Assembly: GCA_024405215.1 (NCBI GenBank)
Contig: JAKSPB010000010.1
Span: forward strand, 1-64,000
Direction: 5' to 3'
DNA length: 64,000 nucleotides
Origin: Lentisphaeria bacterium
Lineage (GTDB): Bacteria > Verrucomicrobiota > Lentisphaeria > Oligosphaerales > Oligosphaeraceae
Shown here: positions 17,760 through 26,720 of the stretch, one piece after another
How the letters are laid out: every line of letters starts with the position of its first letter
Position numbering within the stretch: the first letter of the stretch is position 1
The notes under the pieces: generated by a model
Seen by the model: the letters and a program-made list of their open reading frames with translations, nothing else
The model's database searches: none
Told to the model about the DNA's origin: nothing
Made by a program: the position numbers and the translations under genes

Positions 17760-18563
17760 ATGATCAAGACTGTCATCAACGGCGCCGCCGGCCGCATGGG
17801 CCGTATGCTGGTCGCAGAAGTCCTCGCCACCCCCGAACTCCAGCTCACGGGAGCCCTGGAGAATCCACAGTGCCCCTTCCTGGGCGCAGACGCCGGCCAG
17901 CTGGCCGGACTGGATGCCTGCGGCGTCAAGATTACCGCGGATTTCGAGGAAGCGCTCAAGGACGCCGACTGCATCATCGATTTCACTTTCGCGGCCGTCA
18001 CTCGCGAACTGGCTCCCAAGGTCGCGGCAAAGGGCGTCGCCATGGTCATCGGTTCCACGGGACTCTCCCATGACGACCTGGCGTTGCTGGAGAAACTAGC
18101 GCAGAACGGCGCCCGCATCGTCCAGTCTCCCAATATGTCCGTCGGCGTCAACCTGCTCTTCGCCCTCTGCGAGCAAGTCGCGCCGCTCCTGGGCGAGGCA
18201 TACGACATCGAGGTCGTGGAAATGCATCACAACCAGAAGAAGGACGCCCCTTCCGGCACCGCCGAAAAGCTTGGGCAGATCCTGTCCAAGGCCCGCGGCC
18301 TCTCCTACGACACGGACACACGACACGGCCGACAAGGACTGGTGGGGGCGCGCACCAGGAACGAAATCGGCATGCACTCCCTGCGCGGCGGCGACGTCGT
18401 AGGCGACCACACGGTCATTTTCGCCACCAACGGCGAGCGCATTGAGCTGACCCACAAGGCCTCCAGCCGCCAGACCTTCGCCAAAGGCGCCATCCGGGCC
18501 GTCAAGTTCATCGCCGCAGCACAGCCCGGCAAATACGACATGCGCCAGGTGCTGGGCATCTAA
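17760..18563 (+). CDS. dapB: 4-hydroxy-tetrahydrodipicolinate reductase
   Basis: 267 residues, the normal size. It reduces HTPA to tetrahydrodipicolinate in the lysine/diaminopimelate pathway. The NAD(P)-binding start is VINGAAGRMGRMLVAEV. DFTFAAVTRE, GSTGLS, APNMSVGVNLLF-like QSPNMSVGVNLLF, the catalytic EMHHNQKKDAPSGTA and GRQGLVGAR/GMHSLRGGDVVGDH follow. It directly follows ctpA. A frameshifted ATPase gene begins 20 bases downstream. Confidence 0.96.
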   Translation: MIKTVINGAAGRMGRMLVAEVLATPELQLTGALENPQCPFLGADAGQLAGLDACGVKITADFEEALKDADCIIDFTFAAVTRELAPKVAAKGVAMVIGSTGLSHDDLALLEKLAQNGARIVQSPNMSVGVNLLFALCEQVAPLLGEAYDIEVVEMHHNQKKDAPSGTAEKLGQILSKARGLSYDTDTRHGRQGLVGARTRNEIGMHSLRGGDVVGDHTVIFATNGERIELTHKASSRQTFAKGAIRAVKFIAAAQPGKYDMRQVLGI

Positions 18564-18582
18564 ATCGCTTCCGCCAACTGGA

Positions 18583-19463
18583 ATGTCCACGCAGGTCTGC
18601 CACATCATCGCAGGGCCCAATGGCGTAGGAAAGACCACCTTCGCCATGCGCTTCCTGCCCCAAATGGTAGACTCGCGGACATTCCTCAACGCCTGACGAA
18701 ATCGCCCGGGGGCTCTCCCCGCTGGATATCGCAGCGGAAAACCGCCTGGCCGCCAGGCTCTTCTTGCAACAGCTGGAGGAAAACTCCGTCAGAAAAAGCC
18801 CTTCGCCTTTGAGACGACTCTCTCCGGAAAAGCTACCTGCCGCAGATTCCCCAGTGGCAACAGCAGGGCTGGCAAGTCGTCCTGCATTATCTCTGGGTTC
18901 CCGACAGCGATTTCTCCGCCCACCGGGTCCAGCAGCGTGTCGTCCAGGGAGGACATAATATCCCCCTGGAGGACATCCGCCGACGCTATCCGCGCAGCCT
19001 GGAAAATCTCTTCCTCTACGCAGAACTCTGTGACCAGACATACCGCCACGACAACTCCGAAAACAGCCCCAGGCTGATTTTCTCCTATCGCAACGGCATA
19101 GAAAGCATCATTGGCACTCAACTTTACAAAACCTTGAAGGACATGGCGACAATGTCGCGGGCACAATCGAATCATCTTTTCCAGGAAGCTTCTGAACCAT
19201 ATCGAGGAAACACCGCCCTTCAGGAAAGTTCTTCCGTCAACCTGGATGACGACGACTTCGGCCAGAAGTGCCTGGAATGCCTCCGGGAGGCCGTCCGAGA
19301 GGAACTGGAACGCAAGGCCAAGCTCGGCCAGATCGCCGTCGTCGCCGACAAGAACCACAAGGCCATGATCGTTCCCGCCAAGCTCCTGGTGCGCAAGATG
19401 CGCCAGCGGGAACGCGCCGCGGCCCGACACGCCGCAGCCAAACAAGCAGCTGAGAACGCATGA
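18583..19463 (+). pseudogene. frameshifted zeta-toxin-like (COG4185-type) P-loop ATPase
   Basis: ATG at 18583 opens HIIAGPNGVGKTTFAMRFLP, a zeta-toxin-type Walker A, but stops at a TGA (18694-18696) after 37 codons. The protein continues in other frames: DEIARGLSPLDIAAENRLAA, then FAFETTLSG, then a long intact stretch from about 18843 (YLPQIPQWQQQGWQVVLHYL, RVVQGGHNIPLEDIRRRYPR). Three frame changes are needed: near 18692, 18797 and 18834. The last 109 codons (19134-19463) remain open; their end (LREAVREELERKAKLGQIAV...) resembles the small proteins often encoded next to such kinases, so a fused or overlapping partner is possible. The stop overlaps the next ATG (ATGA). Zeta-type kinases are often toxins, so decay may reflect loss of the antitoxin pair. 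Confidence 0.8.
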
Positions 19464-20332
19464 AGACCTGTTTTCCCTATCTTCCCCCGCAGAACATCGC
19501 CATTCCCTCGGAGCACGCCACCCTGGAAATCCTACAGGCGGCATACTTCGAAGGAATCAGCAAAGTGCGTCTGCGCCGGGAGAAGGCGCCTTTCTGGAGA
19601 CTCTACTATTCTTTCGGCTCCAACATCATCCCCCTCTGGAACCAGGGAAAATACTTCGCCCTGCTTCCCCATAGAATCTATCTGATCTCCCCGGATTCCA
19701 CTCTCTACTCCGAGGAAAACCCCATCCGCGTCGGACTCTTCTGGATGCACTTCCAGATCGCCGGTTCCTTCACAGGCTGCCGAAATTTCTATCATGCGTT
19801 GCCGCAAAGCGATCTGGCCGACCTCATGCTTCAGGAAATCCGGGAGAAGTTTGAGAAGAATGCCCCCATGGACTACAAGTTCAGCCTGTTGCTGACCTCT
19901 GTCGTCTCCTACGCACTCTCCCTGGTCCCTCTCCCAAAGAAATCCCAGAACACCAACAAGCTGGAAGGAAACGACCTGCTAAACATCTGGAAGAAAATGT
20001 CACAGCATCCGGAGCGAAACTACACCAACCAGGAACTGGCGACGGAGGCCTGCATGAGCGTCAATACCTTCCTGCGACGCTTCCAATGGAACTTCGGACA
20101 GACCCCGCAGAACTTCCTGATCCACCAACGCGTAAAGCTGGCCAAGAAGATGCTCCGCGAAAAAGACGCCACGCAGGCGGAAATCGCCGCAGCCTGCGGA
20201 TTCGCCAATCAATTCTACTTCTCCCGCATCTTCCGGAAATACACCGGCTGGACTCCGGGAAACTACCGCAATGCCTGCAAGACCTCCCCGGACAGCATTG
20301 TGGACTTCCCCCAGGAAGAGGACAAGAAGTAA
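19460..20332 (+). CDS. AraC-family transcriptional regulator
   Basis: 290 residues. The N-terminal half is a sensor region of cupin-like character (LRREKAPFWRLYYS, HRIYLISPDSTLYS). The C-terminal 100 residues hold two helix-turn-helix motifs: NQELATEACMSVNTFLRRF and AEIAAACGFANQFYFSRIFRK, followed by GWTPGNYR, the AraC signature. Its ATG overlaps the stop of the upstream zeta-like frame by four bases, so it is read from that transcript. Neighbouring sugar genes that would tell the effector are absent. Confidence 0.9.
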   Translation: MKTCFPYLPPQNIAIPSEHATLEILQAAYFEGISKVRLRREKAPFWRLYYSFGSNIIPLWNQGKYFALLPHRIYLISPDSTLYSEENPIRVGLFWMHFQIAGSFTGCRNFYHALPQSDLADLMLQEIREKFEKNAPMDYKFSLLLTSVVSYALSLVPLPKKSQNTNKLEGNDLLNIWKKMSQHPERNYTNQELATEACMSVNTFLRRFQWNFGQTPQNFLIHQRVKLAKKMLREKDATQAEIAAACGFANQFYFSRIFRKYTGWTPGNYRNACKTSPDSIVDFPQEEDKK

Positions 20333-20429
20333 ACTAGAAAGGGGCCTTGTCCTTTGCACGAAGCGCAAGCCTTGGGAAATCACCGGACTTTCCCCATGCC
20401 TGGCAGAATTTCATTCCCCCATAAAAAAA

Positions 20430-20552
20430 GGGAACCATATACCTAAGTCGCCAGAAATCATTGGCGATACAGTACTTGTCCTGTGCACGAGGCGAAGACC
20501 TCGGGAAAACGCGGCATCGGAACACGCAGGAAACTTAAGTATGTAATTCCCC
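20430..20552 (+). repeat. dispersed repeat family A, copy 1
   Basis: GGGAACCATATACCTAAG at the left and CTTAAGTATGTAATTCCC at the right are imperfect inverted repeats. The interior holds TTGTCCTGTGCACGAGGCGAAGACCTCG and CGGCATCGGAACACGCAGG. A degenerate partial copy (CTTGTCCTTTGCACGAAGCGCAAGCC...) lies immediately upstream at about 20345-20422. Confidence 0.8.
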
Positions 20553-20609
20553 CAAAAATGACTGTTGCCACCTCAGGCAGAGGTTATGCAACAGCCCTGC
20601 TTTTTGGGG
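20550..20609 (-). terminator. terminator of argS
   Basis: CCCCCAAAAA at the left and TTTTTGGGG at the right enclose CTGTTGC (20562-20568) pairing with GCAACAG (20588-20594), with an inner CCTC/GAGG. On the minus strand it is a stem followed by a T-run just after the argS stop (20617). Confidence 0.75.
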
Positions 20610-20616
20610 AGGATTC

Positions 20617-22401
20617 CTACATGGACTCCAAGGTATCGATGGTCAGCGTATGGAGACCATCGCCGATGATATCCCGGACAACGCCGCAGAGCGCCACACG
20701 GGCGGCCTTGACGGCGGGATCCTCGGCGTTCTTCACGGAGCACTTGTTATAGAAGCTGCTGAAGTCCTTCGCCAAATCCAGCAGATAGCTGGCCAGCGCG
20801 GAGGAATCCAGCTCGCGAGCGGCCTTGGCCAGCGCATCGGGATACTTGCTGCAACGCAACGCAAGCCGCTTCTCTGCGGCCTCGGAAAGCGCCGCCCAAT
20901 CCACCTTGGCACCCACCAGCTCCGCCACACCAGGCTGGCGAAGCATGGAGGACAGACGCGCGTAGGCGTAGAGCACGTAGGGACCAGTATCGCCCTCGAA
21001 CTTGATGGCGGCGTTGGGATCGAAGGTGATGGTGGTGCGGGGATTGACCTTCAGAAGCATGAACTTCAAGGCCGCCATGCTGATGATGGCCGCGCGTTCG
21101 TCCAGGTCGGCTGGTGGCTCCTGACCTTCGGGAACGCGTTCCAGCGTAGCCTTCCTGGCCAGCTCGGCCATTTCGTCAAAGAGATCGTCGGCGTCCACCA
21201 CGGTGCCTTCGCGGGACTTCATCTTGCCGCTGGGCAGGTTGACCATTCCGTATGCCATGTGGGTAAGACGGTCGGCCCAGGTATATCCCAGGGCCTTCAG
21301 GATGCTGAAAAGGACCTTGAAGTGATAGATCTGCTCGTCGCCAACCACCCAAATCTGCTGGTCTGGACCGAAATTCTCCTGCTTGAGGAGAGTGGTGCCG
21401 ATATCCTGGGTGATATAGACGCTGGTGCCATCGCTGCGGAGGACCACCTTGGTGCCCAGGGAGGGATCATGGAAGTCGATGATGACCGCGCCGTCCGCCC
21501 GGCGTTCGAAGACGCCCTTCTCCAGTCCCTGCTGGATGATGTCTTTTCCCAGCTTGTAGGTCTGGCTCTCCAAGTAGAGTTTGTCGAAGTGGATTCCCAT
21601 GCGCTCGTAGGTTTGGTTGAAGCCCGCGAAAACCCAGGAGTTCATCTTCTCCCACAGGGCGCGGACGGCGGGATCGGCGGCCTCCCAGTCCTGAAGCATC
21701 TTCGCGGTGGCCTGGCCGATTTCCGTCTTCAGGAAGAGCGCCTCGTCCTCTTCGTTGGCCAGCTCGGGCTGCGCGGCCTTGAGTTCCAGGATCTGCCGTT
21801 TCAGCTCCTTGTTATATTGGACATAGAAATCGCCCACCAGGTGGTCGCCCTTCTTGCCCGTGCTCTCCGGCGTGCAGCCCTCGCCAAAGCGCTGGTAGGC
21901 GATCATGGACTTGCAGATGTGGATGCCGCGGTCGTTCACCAGATTCACCTGGGTGACCGTATGGCCGGCGCGCTTCAGAATGGCCGCCGTGGACATGCCG
22001 ATGGTGTTGTTGCGCACGTGCCCCAGGTGCTGGGGCTTGTTGGTGTTGGGCGCACTGAACTCAATGAGGATCTTGCGACGTTCCGCCTCGGGAAGCTGCG
22101 CGTTCCCCAGGATGCCGGCGGCCACGGTGTCCCGCATCAGCGCGGCGGGCTTCAAGGTGATGTTCAGGAAAGCCTTCGCCACATCGCATTTGGCGATGTC
22201 CGCGTGGCTGGCCAGGAAAGCGCCGGCTTTTGCGGCCAGGGCCATGGGATTGGTGCGGAGGGCCTTGGCCAGCGGGAAGCAGGAGACGGTCACATCGCCG
22301 TCAAAGCCCTCCGGGCACAGCTCCACGGACAGCTCGGGGATTTCGGCATTCAGCTCCTTCGCCAGGAAGGAACGCAAATCGTTCTGAAACTGGAAAGTCA
22401 T
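20617..22401 (-). CDS. argS: arginyl-tRNA synthetase
   Basis: 594 residues. The N-terminal Add-1 tRNA-binding domain (about 1-110) precedes the class I core: the HIGH box is NTNKPQHLGHVRNNTIG near residue 122, followed by VNDRGIHICKSM. MAYGMVNLPSGKMKSREGTVV occupies the KMSKS position. The C-terminal DALR anticodon-binding domain ends the protein, with a typical YAYARLSSMLRQ region. It charges tRNA-Arg. Transcribed alone on the minus strand, with its own terminator. Confidence 0.96.
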   Translation of the reverse strand: MTFQFQNDLRSFLAKELNAEIPELSVELCPEGFDGDVTVSCFPLAKALRTNPMALAAKAGAFLASHADIAKCDVAKAFLNITLKPAALMRDTVAAGILGNAQLPEAERRKILIEFSAPNTNKPQHLGHVRNNTIGMSTAAILKRAGHTVTQVNLVNDRGIHICKSMIAYQRFGEGCTPESTGKKGDHLVGDFYVQYNKELKRQILELKAAQPELANEEDEALFLKTEIGQATAKMLQDWEAADPAVRALWEKMNSWVFAGFNQTYERMGIHFDKLYLESQTYKLGKDIIQQGLEKGVFERRADGAVIIDFHDPSLGTKVVLRSDGTSVYITQDIGTTLLKQENFGPDQQIWVVGDEQIYHFKVLFSILKALGYTWADRLTHMAYGMVNLPSGKMKSREGTVVDADDLFDEMAELARKATLERVPEGQEPPADLDERAAIISMAALKFMLLKVNPRTTITFDPNAAIKFEGDTGPYVLYAYARLSSMLRQPGVAELVGAKVDWAALSEAAEKRLALRCSKYPDALAKAARELDSSALASYLLDLAKDFSSFYNKCSVKNAEDPAVKAARVALCGVVRDIIGDGLHTLTIDTLESM

Positions 22402-22652
22402 GATGATGAAAATGGCAATTATAGGATTTTAAACAGGCAAGCTCTTATAATTTAATGGTCAGAAGACGCTTTGGCAGGCAATCCGAGCAAATCGGCAAAA
22501 GGAACGATGATGTCAATTCACCGAAATCCATTTTTTATGCTTTTCGTGCCATAAATTATTGCTGAATATTTGGCACGAATTTTCTTTTTTGTGATATCTA
22601 TTCAAGACGCCCCCCTTGCCGCATCCTCCCCCCCCCTAAAAAGGCCATCTTG

Positions 22653-22710
22653 TTTTTATCCTGTCGATTGGATAAAAAACTTCCATTTTTGTCCCGCCGA
22701 CTGGATAAAA
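22653..22710. promoter_or_regulatory. pair of TTTTATCC...GGATAAAA palindromic sites upstream of argS
   Basis: Site 1: TTTTTATCC (22653-22661) pairs with GGATAAAAA (22670-22678). Site 2, 32-33 bases further: TTTTTGTCC (22686-22694) and GGATAAAA (22703-22710). The two also form a direct repeat. They lie in the 362-bp spacer between the argS start (22401) and the hisD stop (22764), which otherwise shows no gene. A regulator-binding pair or a weak hisD terminator are both possible. Confidence 0.4.
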
Positions 22711-22763
22711 CAAGAATTTTGCACGTTGGCAGATACGCCTCGGCCTCCGTTTGAGCACGCGTG

Positions 22764-24050
22764 TCACTTCCGGATGGCGGCGGAGGCGCCGTGGGCGTCC
22801 AGGCCTTCGGCCGCGGTCAGGCGGGCGATGGCGGGCTGTTCGGCCAGAAGCGCCTCCCGGTTGTAGTGAAGCAGGCTGGTGCGGCGGAAGAAGGCTTCAC
22901 CCGTAAGGCCATTGAAGAACTTGGCCGTGCCGCCGGTAGGCAGCACATGGCTGGGGCCGGCTACGTAGTCGCCCACGGGTTCTGGCGTATAGAGTCCCAT
23001 GAAGATGGCGCCGGCCGCGGTGATCTTGGGAGCCAGTGCCTCAGGATCCTCCACCAGGAGTTCCAGATGTTCGGGAGCGTAGAGGCTGGCGATTTCCGCC
23101 GCCTCGTCCAGATCCTTCGCCTCAATCAGGAAAACGCCATTCTCCAGCACCTGTTGCACACAGGCCTGGCGCTTCAGTAGCGCTGCCTGGCGCTCGATCT
23201 CCGACGCCACGCCCTGCAGGAACGCCTTGTCCGTGGCAACCAGGACAGCCTGCTCGCGCCCGGAACCGTGTTCGGCCTGGGAAAGCACATCCGCCGCCAC
23301 GTATGCGGGATTGGCGCTCTTGTCCGCCAATACCAGAATCTCGGAAGGTCCTGCCACCAGATCCAGCGCAACCGTTCCGTAGAGACGGCGCTTGGCCGCC
23401 GCCACAAAGGCGTTGCCGGGGCCGCAGATCTTCTGCACGGCAGGGACCGTGGCAGTACCGTAGGCCATGGCCGCGACGCCGTAGACGCCGCCCAGGCGAT
23501 AGACAGCCGTGGCGCCGGCCGCCTTGCAGGCGTAGAGCAACGCGGGATGGATGCCCTTCTCGCCGCCCGGAGGCGTGCAGACCACAATCTGCTTCACGCC
23601 GGCGGTCTTTGCGATGGCCACCGTATGGCACACGGTGGAGACGAGCGGCGCGGTGCCGCCGGGAATGTAGCATCCCACGCTGTCCAGAGGATGGAACTGC
23701 TCACCCAAAGTCACGCCGGGCCGAGGAGAGTAGCTCCAGTTCTTGGGCAAGGTATGGCTGTAGAAATCCTGGATGTGCGCCACGGCCATGTCGATGGCGG
23801 CCTTGTCCTCGGCGGGGACCGTAGCAATGGCGGCGGCGATTTCGTCCTCGGTCACCAGGAAACGGTCCGGCGTCAAAGTCGTGCGGTCGAACTTTGCGGC
23901 GTATTCGCAGAGGGCCTGGTCGCCCCGGGCGCGGACGTCGTCAATGATGGCGGCGACCGCCGTTTCCACATCGTTGGTGAAGGCATCCCGCTTCAGCATT
24001 TCAACGAGACGGGAACGAAAATCAGGAGTATCACGAAAGAGGTATTTCAT
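22764..24050 (-). CDS. hisD: histidinol dehydrogenase
   Basis: 428 residues, the family norm. It carries out the last two oxidation steps of histidine synthesis. Signature stretches: GCYIPGGTAPLVSTVCHTVAIAK, ICGPGNAFVAAAKRRLYG, DLVAGPSEILVLAD, and the catalytic Zn-binding SQAEHGSGREQAVLV, and LPTGGTAKFFNGLTG (family SHVLPTGG). The start is 12 bases after the stop of the His/Cys-tailed gene, so both share one minus-strand transcript. No other his genes are nearby, so histidine genes appear dispersed. Confidence 0.95.
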   Translation of the reverse strand: MKYLFRDTPDFRSRLVEMLKRDAFTNDVETAVAAIIDDVRARGDQALCEYAAKFDRTTLTPDRFLVTEDEIAAAIATVPAEDKAAIDMAVAHIQDFYSHTLPKNWSYSPRPGVTLGEQFHPLDSVGCYIPGGTAPLVSTVCHTVAIAKTAGVKQIVVCTPPGGEKGIHPALLYACKAAGATAVYRLGGVYGVAAMAYGTATVPAVQKICGPGNAFVAAAKRRLYGTVALDLVAGPSEILVLADKSANPAYVAADVLSQAEHGSGREQAVLVATDKAFLQGVASEIERQAALLKRQACVQQVLENGVFLIEAKDLDEAAEIASLYAPEHLELLVEDPEALAPKITAAGAIFMGLYTPEPVGDYVAGPSHVLPTGGTAKFFNGLTGEAFFRRTSLLHYNREALLAEQPAIARLTAAEGLDAHGASAAIRK

Positions 24051-24062
24051 GGCAGGAAAAAG

Positions 24063-24458
24063 TTAGTAGATTACAGGGAAAATGTCATCGTCGTCATGAT
24101 GGCGCCCACAAGAGCAACCGTCGCCGTGCTCGTGGTGGTGGCCGCAAGAGCAGCCGTCGCCGTGCTCGTGGTGGTGACTGTCGCCACCGTGTTCAATATC
24201 AATATTCGGATCCACCTTCACCAGGCAGAAATAGTCCGCGTCGCCCAGCAGCTTTGTGCCGTCATTGGGCGCAACCGTAGGATAGGCGGAGGAAGGAACC
24301 GTGAAGATGGCGCCCTTTGCCGTCATCACATCCAGATGCCCCTGGTTGATGGATGCCCGTCCGCGCAGCGCCCGGCACTGGACCTTCCCGAGAGAGGAAT
24401 CCAGGACCTTTACGAAGACCACGCAGAGTTTCTTGCCTTCCAGATAATTCAGGTTCAT
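24063..24458 (-). CDS. unknown protein with duplicated His/Cys metal-binding tail
   Basis: 131 residues. The first 90 residues look like a compact beta-rich domain (KLCVVFVKVLDSSLGKVQCR, ADYFCLVKVDPNID) that I cannot assign. The tail contains two tandem copies of HHHEHGDGCSCG followed by RHHDDDD, reminiscent of the Ni/Zn-binding tails of SlyD, HypB or metal chaperones. The repeat is a 36-bp tandem duplication in DNA. It lies 12 bases upstream of hisD, whose product needs Zn2+, so a metal-delivery role is an attractive but unproven inference. The Shine-Dalgarno is weak. Confidence 0.75.
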   Translation of the reverse strand: MNLNYLEGKKLCVVFVKVLDSSLGKVQCRALRGRASINQGHLDVMTAKGAIFTVPSSAYPTVAPNDGTKLLGDADYFCLVKVDPNIDIEHGGDSHHHEHGDGCSCGHHHEHGDGCSCGRHHDDDDIFPVIY

Positions 24459-24484
24459 GGTTAAAAATAAAAAGGAAAAACAGA

Positions 24485-24527
24485 AAAAGCCGGCCTGCGG
24501 GATTGTGAATCCTGCAGACCGGCCTTT
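24485..24527 (-). terminator. intrinsic terminator of pckG
   Basis: AAAGCCGGCCTGCGGGATT and AATCCTGCAGACCGGCCTTT form a near-perfect long stem with a GTG loop. On the minus strand it is followed by TTTTTC. It lies just after the pckG stop and before the next minus-strand gene. Confidence 0.85.
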
Positions 24528-24558
24528 GCGTTGTCAGCTATGCCGACCGGTCAGGCGA

Positions 24559-26382
24559 CTAGCCGAGACGGGCCTTCAGCTGAGCCAGCTGATCGCGGAT
24601 CTCGGCGGGGAGAGGATGACCCTGGGCAGCGTACTTGTCCAGCTTGTTCAGCCAATCCTCGAACTGAGGCAGAGTGGCCTTCCAGCCTTCGTTGTCAACG
24701 GAGGTCAGGACTTCCAGATCCTCGGCGGAGACATTCAGACCGGAGAGATCCAGGTCTTCCTTCTTGGGCAGGTTGCCGATGGCGGTCTCGTTGCAGCCGA
24801 CCTTGCCGTCGCAACGCTCGAAGATCCACTTCAGGACGCGGCTGTTGTCACCGTAGCCGGGCCACAGGAAGTGACCGTCCGCGCCACGGCGGAACCAGTT
24901 CACGTAGTAGATCTTGGGCAACTTGGCACCGGCGTGCTTGCCGATCTCCAGCCAGTGCTGCAGATAGTCGGTGACGTTGTAGCCGATGAAGGGCAGCATG
25001 GCCATGGGGTCGAAACGGAGCTGGCCAGCACCACCCAGGGTGGCGGCGGTCATCTCAGAGGACATGGTGGCGCCCATGAAGACACCGTGCTCCCAGCTGC
25101 GGGACTCGTTCACCAGCGGAACGACAGTCTTGCGGCGGCCGCCGAAGAGGATGGCGGAGATTGGCACGCCTTCGGGATCTTCCCACTCGGGAGCGATGAC
25201 GGGGCACTGCTTGGCAGGAGTGGTGAAGCGGGAGTTCTTGTGAGCGGCAGGGCCGGCGGGGTTCCAAGCCTTGTTCCAGGGGCGGCGCAGCCAGTCGACC
25301 ACGGTGCCGGGATCCTTCACATCGCCGTCTTCCCACCAGTAGCTGTAGTCCTCGGTGAGGGCCACGTTGGTGAAGATGGTGTTACCGCCATTGATGGTCT
25401 TCATGGCGTTGGGGTTGGACTTCATGGAGGTGCCGGGGGCGACGCCGAAGAAACCAGCCTCGGGATTGATGGCATGGAGCATGCCGTCCTTCTCGTTGAA
25501 GCGCATCCAGGCGATGTCGTCGCCGATGGTCTCGACCTTCCAGCCGGGCAGGGTGGGGGTCAGCATGGCCAGGTTGGTCTTGCCGCAAGCGCTGGGGAAG
25601 GCGCCGGTGACATACTTGACCTCGCCCTGGGGGTTGGTCAGCTTCAGGATCAGCATGTGCTCGGCCATCCAGCCCTCTTCGCGGGCCAGGACGGAAGCGA
25701 TACGCAGGGCGAAGCACTTCTTGCCCAGCAGAGCGTTGCCACCGTAACCGGAACCGAAGGAGATGATTTCGCGGGTGTCGGGGAACTGGGTGATGTACTT
25801 CTTCTCAACGGGGGCGCAGGGCCACGGAACGTCGGCCTGGCCATCGGCCAGAGGAGCGCCATTGGAGTGCACGGCGTGGATGTACTCGCGGCCGGCGTCA
25901 ACACGCTGCAGGATGATCTCGCTGACGCGGGTCATGATCATCATGTTGACCACGACGTAGGCGGAATCAGTGATTTCAATGCCGTACTTCGCCAGAGGGG
26001 ACTCGGGGTTGCCCATGGAGAAGGGGATGACATACATGGTACGACCGGCCATGCAGCCGTCGAAGATCTGCTGGAACTCGGCCTTCATCTCGGCAGGGGC
26101 CTTCCAGTGGTTGGTGACACCGGCGCCGGCCTCGTCCTTGGCGCAGATGAAAGTGCGCTCCTCGACACGGGCGACATCGCTCTTGTCGGAGCGGGCCAGG
26201 TAGGAGTTCTCGGGGTACTTCATCTTGATGAAGGTACCGGTCTTGACCATCAGGTCGCACAGCGCGTCATAATGCTTCTGGGAACCATCGCAGAACTCAA
26301 CCTGTGCGGGCTTGCACAGATCAATCCAGCCCTGGAGCCAACCCTTCAGCTCGGCATTCTTCAGATCATTCAGAGTGATCAT
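24559..26382 (-). CDS. pckG: phosphoenolpyruvate carboxykinase (GTP)
   Basis: 607 residues, typical of the GTP-dependent family. It interconverts oxaloacetate + GTP and PEP + CO2 + GDP; in anaerobes it often runs toward oxaloacetate for succinate formation. Visible motifs: FPSACGKTNLAMLTP (P-loop with catalytic Cys), VETIGDDIAWMRF (metal site), PEAGFFGVAPGTSMKSNPNA, the GTP-binding FGGRRK and EHGVFMGATMSSE. AAGGAG precedes the ATG by 5 bases. A 338-bp spacer separates it from a divergent oxidoreductase gene. Confidence 0.96.
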   Translation of the reverse strand: MITLNDLKNAELKGWLQGWIDLCKPAQVEFCDGSQKHYDALCDLMVKTGTFIKMKYPENSYLARSDKSDVARVEERTFICAKDEAGAGVTNHWKAPAEMKAEFQQIFDGCMAGRTMYVIPFSMGNPESPLAKYGIEITDSAYVVVNMMIMTRVSEIILQRVDAGREYIHAVHSNGAPLADGQADVPWPCAPVEKKYITQFPDTREIISFGSGYGGNALLGKKCFALRIASVLAREEGWMAEHMLILKLTNPQGEVKYVTGAFPSACGKTNLAMLTPTLPGWKVETIGDDIAWMRFNEKDGMLHAINPEAGFFGVAPGTSMKSNPNAMKTINGGNTIFTNVALTEDYSYWWEDGDVKDPGTVVDWLRRPWNKAWNPAGPAAHKNSRFTTPAKQCPVIAPEWEDPEGVPISAILFGGRRKTVVPLVNESRSWEHGVFMGATMSSEMTAATLGGAGQLRFDPMAMLPFIGYNVTDYLQHWLEIGKHAGAKLPKIYYVNWFRRGADGHFLWPGYGDNSRVLKWIFERCDGKVGCNETAIGNLPKKEDLDLSGLNVSAEDLEVLTSVDNEGWKATLPQFEDWLNKLDKYAAQGHPLPAEIRDQLAQLKARLG

Positions 26383-26720
26383 GGGATCTCCTTAATCCAA
26401 TCTAACTTAAACTAGGGCATACGCCCGACGAAAAAAACAATCAGAGGAAAATCGCCGTAATATAAGGCCTATCCGTTGTACCACCCGCATTTGGGAAAAA
26501 TATCACTCCTCTGAAGCAATTGCAACGCGCCGTGCCGCTCCATGGGCAATCTTGACGAAAAGTTGCGAAAGGTTGATAAAAATTGCTTTTTTCGGGAATC
26601 CATCGGGCAGTACTCCTAAAAGGGAATACCTTACCCTAAATTACTTTTGTGCAAGAAGTCTGCTTTTCGCAAGCAGTCTGTTTTTCACCCACCCCAACAA
26701 CAACAACAAGGGAAACCCAA
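26383..26720. other. 338-bp divergent promoter region, no gene seen
   Basis: It lies between the starts of pckG (minus) and the Gfo/Idh/MocA gene (plus), and so must hold both promoters. The only local structure is a short repeat AGTCTGCTTTTCGC/AGCAGTCTG near 26657-26685. An open frame extends the downstream protein 24 codons leftward, but it lacks a Shine-Dalgarno and is not used here. Confidence 0.5.
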
